Source: JACCZX01 sp963710675 (GTDB taxonomy: Bacteria > Pseudomonadota > Gammaproteobacteria > Burkholderiales > Burkholderiaceae_F). Taken from it: a stretch of DNA of 64,000 nucleotides. The stretch lies in contig CAVQBE010000017.1 in the NCBI GenBank assembly GCA_963710675.1, positions 248,001-312,000 of the forward strand. Direction: 5' to 3'. This document shows, piece after piece, positions 11,340 to 18,568 of this stretch. The first letter of the stretch is position 1. Each line of letters starts with the position of its first letter. Made by a program: the position numbers and the translations under genes. The notes below the pieces were generated by a model that saw only the letters and a list, made by a program, of their open reading frames with translations, had not been told where the DNA came from and did not search any database.

Positions 11340-12582
11340 CTAGATAATGGTGACGTTGAAGTACACGACTACCGATTCGTTCTGCTTCAGCTCACCCGCG
11401 GCGTACGTGCCTTCCGCCGGCATCGCGATGGCAAAGTTCACCGTCACGTTCGGGCTGACGAATTGAACGCCATCCGCATCGTTCGCGGTGGTGAAGAACT
11501 TCGGATACGCTCCCGGCCGTGTGTCGCCAATGACGTTAAGGATGAAGCCACGTCCGGCCGCGCTTTCCGGTATGCCCGGTGCAGCACTTACGCATCCGGC
11601 CGCGCCGCCTGCACCCGTCACCAGGTTCGCGATCGAACGTTGCAACCGCGATGTTGATTGCGTCAGTGACCGTGGTCAGGCTTGCCGAAGCAGCGCCAGC
11701 GGCGTTGGCAACCGTAATCGTGTAACGCACGATCGCCCCCGGGATGTTCTTCGGGTTGGTCACGCTATTGAACGGATCGCAGACCAGCGACGCGACCTTG
11801 GTTACCGTCAGTGCTGACGTCACAACGCGGTACGCGCTGCGTGCCGAATGTGCTGCATCGCGTGCAGGACCGTCATCGGTTCCCGCAGCATCGCCGAACA
11901 CGATGTCTACGCCGGCTGTATTGGTCGGCGCCTCAGTCAGCGCTCCGCCTAGCCCTCCCGCACCGCCCGCTCTTGCAGTCGCGATCAGTCCTACGACGGA
12001 GTGAGCGCTTTGAGGCGCGCCGACGGGAATGTCGCAGACCACATACACAGTGCGTGTCGCATCTGCAGCCAGCTCGTCGATGAACGTCGCGGTGTCGGCT
12101 CCCGACTGATAACCGACGGTGGCACCGCTCTCGAGGAATTGCGAGCAAGCGCCGGTGTTGGCGTTGTCGGTACCGAACTGCACCTGACCGGCGGCGGCTT
12201 GGGCCGATGTCAACGCAAAGTCCTGCACTGTGTTGCCGGTATTGGTGACGGTAAAAGTCGTCACCTGTGCTAATGCGCCTGGCGCCACCTGGACGAATGC
12301 TGTGTCCGTGGTGGCGACAGTTACGTTGACTCGGTTGTCAACGACAAACGTTGTCGCCGTTCCTGCGCCCGACGTGTTGCCAGTGGGGGACGACCCGATT
12401 GCAGGTTGAGCTGTGCCACCCACCGAGTAGTTCAGCGTGGACAGGTTGTTGATGCTGGTACCTGAAGCCGTGCCGGCGGCATGGACCGTGCCGGTGCCGA
12501 TCGCTGCGCTCATCGCAATGACGAGTGCCGCGATGCCCGATCTAAGACGGGCCGGCGGGCGTTTTAACTTGCTGCTTTTCAT
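11340..12582 (-). CDS. Exported DUF11-operon protein (third gene)
   Basis: About 410 residues. The start ATG has a good AGGAGA site and a long signal peptide ends near GTVHAAGTAS. The N-terminal module GTSINNLSTLNYSVGGTAQP matches the first gene of the operon (GTVIQNAATVTYSIGGGPQQ). A DUF11-like repeat follows at LTVTKVASLVCDPFNSVTNP and YTITVANAAGAASASL. The frame shifts near 11650 and the protein then ends NESVVVYFNVTII, again a strand-like terminus. It lies 20 bp upstream of the giant barrel gene. Probably a secreted structural subunit; no enzymatic motif is visible. Confidence 0.8.
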
Positions 12583-12765
12583 GATGCTTCTCCTATGTGA
12601 AACGTAAAGTGAAGAAACGTGGAAACTGAAACTGCGACATCGAAAATCAGACTGAGAATCAGGCGGTGGACCGGGACCCGATGGCCGCCCGCGCTGCAAG
12701 CGCGGCGGTCGCCACCATGGCGGGTACAGAATGGATACGAAGGCGAGATAGACGTTCATCGCGAA
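12583..12765 (-). other. 183-bp spacer inside the DUF11 operon
   Basis: The only sizeable gap in the operon, between the second and third genes. It contains GC-rich inverted segments around 12680-12720 (a purine/pyrimidine-balanced stretch reading CGCCCGCGCTGCAAGCGCGGCGG) that could fold, followed on the minus strand by the AGGAGA site of the next gene. It could hold a partial terminator, a processing site or an internal promoter; I cannot tell which. Confidence 0.35.
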
Positions 12766-13252
12766 TTACTTGACCACTGCGCGGAATCCAGCCGTGCCTG
12801 TCTTCGCAGGCGCGAGATCGCCGCGATAGGTCCAGCGGATGTGCGTGTAGTCGGTCGGAAGTGCCGGGCGCTCGCGCCCTTCGGGCGTCTTGACTCTGAG
12901 CTTGTCGGCCGTGGCGTATGTCTTGCCGCCATCGATCGAGAACGTTACGTCGGTGTTCTCACCGAACGTGCTGCCGCCGACGAAGGTCGTGTTGGCAGGT
13001 ACCGGATTGGTGATCGCGATGTTGCCGGCCGGTTTCGCTGCCCTGGTTCGTGAATGTCGTCGTGTAGATGACTTCGGTTCCGGGCGTTGCCTTGTCCAGC
13101 GGCACACGCTTTTTCTCGACGACCCCCTGTGCGTTCTTGACTTCGATCTCGGTCTCGGCGACGTTCTTGACCAAGATCGGGTTTTGTTGCGCGATCGCAG
13201 ATGTGGCAGCAAGTTGAAAAGCGATTGCAATGACGATGAACAAAGTACGCAT
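12766..13252 (-). CDS. Small exported DUF11-operon protein (second gene)
   Basis: About 160 residues with a classical signal peptide (MRTLFIVIAIAFQLAATSA, cleavage after IAQ). The mature part has NPILVKNVAETEIEVKNAQG, a VIYTTTFTNQG strand and, after a frameshift near 13035, IAITNPVPANTTFVGGSTFG. This last sequence is the usual DUF11 strand pattern ITNPVPANTTFV. The terminus TAGFRAVVK is similar to those of its neighbours. It is a single-domain DUF11-like protein, 28 bp after the first gene. It is probably a minor or linking subunit. Confidence 0.8.
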
Positions 13253-13280
13253 GATTGATCCCCTTTTTGCCGGTTGATGC

Positions 13281-14278
13281 TCAGTTGATGACAACGCGAA
13301 ACTCGATGGTGTGATTGATGGGTGCTGCGGTATTGCCAAAGCGGACTTTCACAACGCCGCCGAAAATTCGGCGCTGTCTGCATCGACGACATCGGTGCGA
13401 GCCGTGCCGTTGACGGTGATGCTGTTGCTGACGTAGGTCGTGTTCGCCGGCAGCGGATCGTCGAGCGCGAGGTTGTCCGCGGTGCCGCTGCCGGTGACTG
13501 AAAGCACAATGCGATACGTGACGATCGAGCCCGCTCGCACGCTCGTGCCGCCGGATGGATCGACAACACTGACGACCGACTTCGCAAGAACGACGGCGAC
13601 ACCACTGACGACGTAGCCACCGGTTTGACGCGCTTGGGCGCGCGTGGCGCCGACGACTGCATCTACGCCGCCTTGGCCCAGACCAGCGAGCGTGGTGCCA
13701 GGCGCTGCGTTGGCTGCGCCGGGCGTCGTTGCGGAGACAGTCAGCTCGACGCGGCCGACATTGCCTGTCACCAGCGCAGCTGGCGTATTGCTGACAACGT
13801 AAACGATGCGGCTCGCATCGGCTGCGAGCGCTGGATCATTGCTGCCGGCAACGTAAAGCGTGTCGGCATTCGGTCCCGAGACCTGGAAGCCGGGCTGTAA
13901 ACCGTTTTCGAGAAAGATCGCGCCAGCTGCGCCGTTTGAAGGATCGAAGTTGTCGCCTGCAATAGCGTTGTTGCGAGCAAGCGAAAACGCTTCAGGACCG
14001 TTGCCGGTGTTGACAACGAGGAACGTCAGCGCGCGGTTGCTGTCGGGCGAGCTAGCCGCTACGTTGGCTGCGTCCTGCCAAACGAGTGTGACGTTGATCA
14101 GCTCGGCGACGGTGAGGGCAGCTGGCGGAGTAGTCGCGCTCTGCTGTGGGCCACCGCCGATGGAGTACGTAACTGTCGCGGCGTTCTGGATCACTGTGCC
14201 GGCAGCAGTTCCTGCGGCATTGACCGCATTTGGCACCGCGCAAAAAACGCCAACCCAAAACACCAACCTTCGCAACAC
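13281..14278 (-). CDS. Exported DUF11-operon protein (first gene)
   Basis: About 330 residues. The N-terminus is a signal peptide (LRRLVFWVGVFCAVPNAVNA) followed by the operon-specific module AGTAAGTVIQNAATVTYSIG. A DUF11 repeat runs from VVLAKSVVSVVDPSGGTSV through DPLPANTTYVSNSITVNG. A single indel near 13355 truncates the plain reading; corrected, it ends NHTIEFRVVIN. The start is taken as GTG; an ATG 13 bp upstream lies in another frame and might be the true start if a further indel exists. As the first gene it probably follows the operon promoter in the 300-bp region upstream. Confidence 0.8.
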
Positions 14279-14582
14279 GAAAGCCTCTCATCGTTGTTCC
14301 GACAACGAACACGTTCCCGTACCGGATACGCGCGATATTCTCGAGAGAGAGGGGTGTGTTTGAAGGAGGGTTAAGTGGCATGTTTGCTCGAGATTCAAGA
14401 GCGAAATGACCGCTTTTTCTACGCGGTGCGTAGGAGTTTTTCCGACAGCATCAAGCTCGTCGGTCATGGCTTGCCGGCGATCAAAACCCGCATGAATTAG
14501 GCTGTAGAAGTGCGCCTTCTTTGCACTTAAGGGCAGCGAGGTAGCGCGTGCGTCGCGGACGAAAAGCCTTCCGCTTCAACCG
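14279..14582. other. Intergenic region upstream of the DUF11 operon
   Basis: No convincing gene. It must hold the promoter of the DUF11 operon on the minus strand and the end of the CYTH-CHAD transcription unit. A loose TTGAAT / TTAACC pair on the minus strand near 14365-14395 could be a weak promoter, but the match is poor. I see no clear terminator hairpin. Confidence 0.3.
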
Positions 14583-16114
14583 TTATTGCCACGGCTTCTT
14601 AAGCACGGAGAGCTTGAGTAACCGACGTTCCGCATCATGGACACGATCCGGTTCAACGGAGTCAAACCACGTCGCGGCCGACCTCTTGAGTCGATTTGAT
14701 TTCGACAATTGCGGCAACACTGCCTTCGCAACCGCTGCATCGTTCAACTGCCCTAGCACGTCCTGCAATTCGGCCAGCGCTTCGACGTAGCGCTCGATTG
14801 CAGTCTTAGGTAGAACAACGGCGAACAAATCAAGCGCATAGCGCAAGCGCTTCGCAAGAATTCGCACTTGATGTCGCTGCGGTGGCGACAGCGCCGCAAA
14901 AAAACGCGCTTGCTTGAATAATTTCTTCGCCGCACCTTTTAACGCAGGAGCTGCCGCGTCGACAAACAACGCGCTGCCTGCCGGCACCGGGGTCATGCAC
15001 CATTTTTCACCGTTGAGTATGAGTTCTGCGTAGCGTGACGATCGAGCCGCTTTGCGAATGTTCGCGTGCGCCTGCTGGCTCTTCAAGTTGGCTTTCGCAA
15101 CAAGCAGCTTCAGGGCATCGGCATCCATGGCGTCACTTAGCGACGGCAGCATTTCGCCGGCGATCACGTCCCAGTCACGCGCGGCGCCGAGAACGTGCGC
15201 GAACCAGCGCAGCTCGTCGCTCAGTCCATGCGGCACATCACGCTCTTCGCCATCAAATAGTCGTATCGCGGAGCGCACGCGGCGCAACGCAACGCGAGCC
15301 TGGTGGACATACTCGGGATCGTCATAGCGGAGCAACAACTCGATGTTGGCCATCAGCACCGTAAGGCCGTGTGCGATCACCGCCCGCAGCACGCTCCCCG
15401 TGCTCGATCGGTTGGTCAAGTTCTTGACGAACCCTTTTGCCGACGCCTTGATTGCGGGTGGGCGCTGTTGCGACGCGAGTTGATACCCGCGCTCGGCCTT
15501 GCTTCGGACGACAGGCGTCAATGCCGGCGACTGTTCGCCGTCTGTCTTCAGCAGCTCGAGGGCCAACTCGATCAGTGCCGGCGGGTCGCCACGCTTCAGT
15601 TCAAGTTCCACTTCACAGATAGGTTCCTGCAGCGATCGGCCGTCATGCTCGACACTGATCTCACCAATGTCGAGAGCCACTTCGATCACGGCATCGCTAC
15701 GCTCGACGTTCCACAGCGCGCGTCGCACTCGAGTGGTGAATACGGCCTTCAACTCTGAGGGCGTCTTCTGTTTTGCCAGCAGCTCTGGCAGCGGCGAGTC
15801 GTCCAGGCGCGCAAGATCGAGTCTGCCTTGTCCACTCACAACCCGCGCACGAGTCTCCCACTCGCCGCGACGGGCGACGGTGCCGCTGCTTTCGGAGTCA
15901 GCTTTAAGCGTCTGAACCCACCGCCGGCCAACCGACGCACGCGCAGCGACATCCGATGGCGCCGCAGCAGTAGATCGCGGGTGTCGTAATAGACATTGTC
16001 GATGTCTACTTCTGAACACGCCGACTGGGACAGTGCAGCGCTCTGCCTTAGCCGATCGACGTCGGCTGCAGCCAGCTGAAGCTTGAGTTCCGTTTCGGTC
16101 GGCGGGGCCGGCAT
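14583..16114 (-). CDS. CYTH and CHAD domain-containing protein
   Basis: About 510 residues joining an N-terminal CYTH domain (starts PPTETELKLQLAAADVDRL, the ExExK-type signature, and includes YYDTRDLLLRRHRMSLRVRR) to a C-terminal CHAD domain. The CHAD part shows VHQARVALRRVRSAIRLF, RDWDVI and VRILAKRLRYALDLF, the conserved basic histidine motifs. CYTH domains act on triphosphates such as inorganic tripolyphosphate; CHAD domains bind polyphosphate, so a role in polyphosphate metabolism is likely. One frameshift near 15900-15950 lies inside the CYTH domain. Cytosolic. The start ATG gives the family-typical N-terminus. Confidence 0.88.
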
Positions 16115-16230
16115 GGCGTCGAAGGGAAGCGAAGGCGTCGGCGAGTTTACCGAGCAGGCCGATCCGTTATGACATGGCCCGCAAGGAGCGCTCCTCACCT
16201 AACGGCCCTCGCGGGCCGCTGCCCGGCCGG

Positions 16231-16440
16231 CTACGTGCGCTCGGCGATCGCCTTCAAGTTTTTCAGCCCATTCGAAATCGGGCGCAACTTGCCTACCCAT
16301 TCGCGCGGGTCGGCTATCAGCGGGTAAGTCCTGTCGGGTGCCGCCGAGGCGTCAACCGAGCGCTGAACGTTGAACGTTGACGGCAAAGCGAGTCCAATGC
16401 CCAGTAGCAGCACGACGATTGCTACAAGCGTCAGATGCAA
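16231..16440 (-). pseudogene. SRPBCC/polyketide-cyclase-like gene with an internal deletion
   Basis: The frame starts like a membrane-anchored SRPBCC protein: one hydrophobic segment (LVAIVVLLLGIGLALPSTFN), then VQRSVDASAAPDRTYPLIAD and PREW. It ends with what looks like the family's C-terminal helix (NGLKNLKAIAER). The central ligand-binding fold, normally over 100 residues, is missing, so beginning and end are joined in one frame. It begins with TTG. Either a real in-frame deletion or an assembly collapse would explain it. It is not expected to be functional. Confidence 0.6.
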
Positions 16441-16514
16441 TTCGTTTCACCCATCGCATTGCGGCACCTCCGTCGTGAGATCAAAGAGCCTAGCGCTCCT
16501 GAAGGAGTTGTGTG

Positions 16515-17012
16515 ATGAGTCCACTTAAAACAGTCTTGTTCGCTGCCGCGGTCTCCGCGCTGGCGGCGTGTGCAACCCCCGCTTCACTGGCGCCCGGAAC
16601 GACGCTCGATGAAGCGCGCGCGAAGCTCGGCAATCCGACCGGACGCTATTCGCTTCCTAACGGTGGCACGCGGCTGCAGTACTCCAATCAACCGTTCGAT
16701 CAATCGGTGTGGAACGCCAATTTCGACGCGCAAGGTCGGCTCACCGGCGTTGAGCAGATGATGACCGATGCTGCATTCGCTCGGGTGCAGTCGGGCAAGT
16801 ACACACGCGACGACGTGCTCCGCGACTTTGGCCAGCCCGCCGAGATGTTCTATTACAGACTGCGAGACGAACACGCGTGGATGTACCGGTACTTCACGTA
16901 CGGCGGCTTCCATGCAGCAATGTTTGTGTATTTCGATCCGGCGGGAGTGGTCAAGCGGACCGAAACCGGCCTGGACCCCTGGGCGATACGAAACGGCGGC
17001 CGCAACGACTAG
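16515..17012 (+). CDS. Outer-membrane lipoprotein, BamE/SmpA-like
   Basis: About 165 residues with a lipoprotein signal peptide and lipobox LAAC near residue 18, so the mature protein is lipid-anchored. The mature part has two short repeats of the SmpA/BamE type: LDEARAKLGNPTGRYSLPN and RDDVLRDFGQPAEMFYYRLR, followed by the aromatic strand WMYRYFTYGGF. BamE-like folds are used in outer-membrane assembly and in several unrelated lipoproteins, so it may not be the true BamE. The ATG is chosen because of the GAAGGAG site 8 bp upstream. The gene is intact. Confidence 0.8.
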   Translation: MSPLKTVLFAAAVSALAACATPASLAPGTTLDEARAKLGNPTGRYSLPNGGTRLQYSNQPFDQSVWNANFDAQGRLTGVEQMMTDAAFARVQSGKYTRDDVLRDFGQPAEMFYYRLRDEHAWMYRYFTYGGFHAAMFVYFDPAGVVKRTETGLDPWAIRNGGRND

Positions 17013-17062
17013 CTCCTTTGCGACGCTGCGCGTGCGAGCCTCGTGGCACAATTCGTGCCGCA

Positions 17063-17644
17063 ATGTTGTACGGGTCCGATATCACCGCCAAGATTCTGGT
17101 CATCGATTCCCACGGGCAGCCGGTTCGCTGGGCATTGATGCAGCGTGCTGCGCGTTATTACGCGGCGGGTAAAGTCATTACCGAGCTCGGCGAAAACCTC
17201 TTCGGCATGGCCGGGGGCGTACAGGAAGCCACCGGCGCGCGCTCGGAATTCGTCACCAGCTCGATCGTGATGATCCGGGGCAGACACCGCATTCCATTCG
17301 GGCATGCGCATGTTGGCCTGACCAAGCACCGGCTGTTCGTGCGCGATCGTCAGATGTGCGCTTATTGCACAAATCGCTTCGCCGAGACGGATCTGACCGT
17401 TGAGCACATCGTTCCGGTATCACGCGGCGGTCGCCACGAGTGGACCAACGTGGTTACCGCGTGCCGTTCGTGCAACACACGCAAAGGCAACCGCAGGCCC
17501 GAAGAAGCCAATATGCCGCTCAGCTATGTCCCATATGCGGTATGCCGCAACGAAGGCTTTATTCTGAGCAACCGCCGCATCCTCGCAGACCAGATGACGT
17601 TTTTGCAGGCGTCACTGCCACGGCACTCGCGCTGGGCGCAGTGA
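17063..17644 (+). CDS. HNH endonuclease
   Basis: An intact protein of 193 residues with a zinc-associated HNH domain in the middle. It reads CAYCTNRF, then LTVEHIVPVSRGGRHEW, then NVVTACRSCNTRKGNR, i.e. two CxxC pairs around the E-H-I-V-P catalytic strand. Flanking segments (AKILVIDSHGQPVRW at the N-terminus, MPLSYVPYAVCRNEG after the domain) match a widespread stand-alone chromosomal HNH family in proteobacteria whose function is unknown. The start ATG follows the lipoprotein gene by about 50 bp, but nothing else here suggests a defence or mobile context. Confidence 0.85.
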   Translation: MLYGSDITAKILVIDSHGQPVRWALMQRAARYYAAGKVITELGENLFGMAGGVQEATGARSEFVTSSIVMIRGRHRIPFGHAHVGLTKHRLFVRDRQMCAYCTNRFAETDLTVEHIVPVSRGGRHEWTNVVTACRSCNTRKGNRRPEEANMPLSYVPYAVCRNEGFILSNRRILADQMTFLQASLPRHSRWAQ

Positions 17645-17750
17645 CGCGGCCAGCCGCGTTGTCGAATTGTCTGCTCGCGGCGGTCTGATCTTTCCATTCA
17701 AGTTCTAGCATTTTGCGAACTACTGTTCTTCTGCGGACCGCATTGGCCGC

Positions 17751-18032
17751 ATGGAGAACAAAATGGCTTCGCAGTGGCAGCTTGAGATCGATGGTGAAGG
17801 CCAGCAGACAGAAGTGTCGTGCGGCTTTGCGGCGCGCATTGCCGCAGCGATCGCCATTCTTGCTGCGGTGACCTTCGTAGACGCAACTGTGCAAATGTCC
17901 GTGGGCTCTGCAGTGTCAGAGCACAGGCCCGCAGAGCGACCCATGCCGTCGGCATGCGGAGCCGAAGCAGTGGCGCGGGCTCAGCGCGAAGTCCTTCAAA
18001 TACGTCCACCAGCCCCGGCCGTATACGCCTGA
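17751..18032 (+). CDS. Hypothetical small protein with one hydrophobic segment
   Basis: An open frame of 93 codons with one hydrophobic stretch (AARIAAAIAILAAVTFV) near residue 30 and a Pro/Ala-rich tail. No homology recognised. A second ATG lies four codons in. Ribosome binding is weak, but a perfect terminator-like palindrome follows 14 bp after the stop, which supports a real transcription unit. Moderate to low confidence. Confidence 0.35.
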   Translation: MENKMASQWQLEIDGEGQQTEVSCGFAARIAAAIAILAAVTFVDATVQMSVGSAVSEHRPAERPMPSACGAEAVARAQREVLQIRPPAPAVYA

Positions 18033-18045
18033 GGGCTGTAAAAAC

Positions 18046-18069
18046 AAAGGCCACGCATGCGTGGCCTTT
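18046..18069. terminator. Perfect 24-bp palindrome, probable bidirectional terminator
   Basis: AAAGGCCACGCATGCGTGGCCTTT is perfectly self-complementary. It is placed between two convergent genes, 14 bp and 23 bp from their stops, with A/T at both outer ends. It would fold as a hairpin on either strand and end transcription in both directions. Confidence 0.8.
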
Positions 18070-18091
18070 GTCCCTGCGGAATCTACGACGC

Positions 18092-18475
18092 TTACTTCAG
18101 ATGCTTGCTCACGTATTTGGTGAGCTCGAACATCGACGCCTGAGCCTTGCCAAACAACGCGCGCAGCTTCTCGTCCGCATTAATCATGCGGCGATTCGCC
18201 TTGTCCTGCAGGTTGTTCTTCTTGATGTATTTCCAGATCTGACTCGTGACTTCGGTGCGCGGCATCGGCATTGAGCCGATGATCGCTGCCAACGGGCCGG
18301 TAGGCATCATCGGCTTCATGAATGCCGCGTTCGGCTTACGTGCAGTTTTCTTCTTTGCAGCCTTCTTGGCCGGTGCTCTCTTTACAGATTTCTTGGCTAC
18401 CTTCTTCGCGGCTTTTTTGGCCGGCGATTTCTTGGCTGATTTCTTTCCCGCTTTCTTTGCCTTCTTCATTGCCAT
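18092..18475 (-). CDS. SWIB/MDM2 domain protein with lysine/alanine-rich N-terminal tail
   Basis: About 127 residues. The first 50 are a histone H1-like tail of repeated A-K-K and P-A-K units, predicted to bind DNA or RNA. The rest is a SWIB/MDM2 domain (RTEVTSQIWKYIKKNNLQD, INADEKLRALFGK, MFELTKYVSKHLK), intact and of the usual bacterial length. Such fusions occur in chlamydiae and in many proteobacteria and are thought to be nucleoid-associated, though their role is not established. The ATG with an AGAAGGAG site upstream was chosen over earlier in-frame starts. Confidence 0.9.
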   Translation of the reverse strand: MAMKKAKKAGKKSAKKSPAKKAAKKVAKKSVKRAPAKKAAKKKTARKPNAAFMKPMMPTGPLAAIIGSMPMPRTEVTSQIWKYIKKNNLQDKANRRMINADEKLRALFGKAQASMFELTKYVSKHLK

Positions 18476-18568
18476 TAGTTTCTCCTTCTCGGGGTTGGTC
18501 ACAGCGACAGGGTTCTCAATCCAAAATTGCAGAGAGCACTCTCGTTGCGTGACGCGATCCTAAGCGAT

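Noticed and set aside
16195..16222. Short GC hairpin as a terminator
   Set aside because: The 6-bp stem has no T-run on either strand.
17063..17644. HNH nuclease as part of a defence or mobile system
   Set aside because: No methylase, integrase or toxin-antitoxin partner is near; it matches a common stand-alone family.
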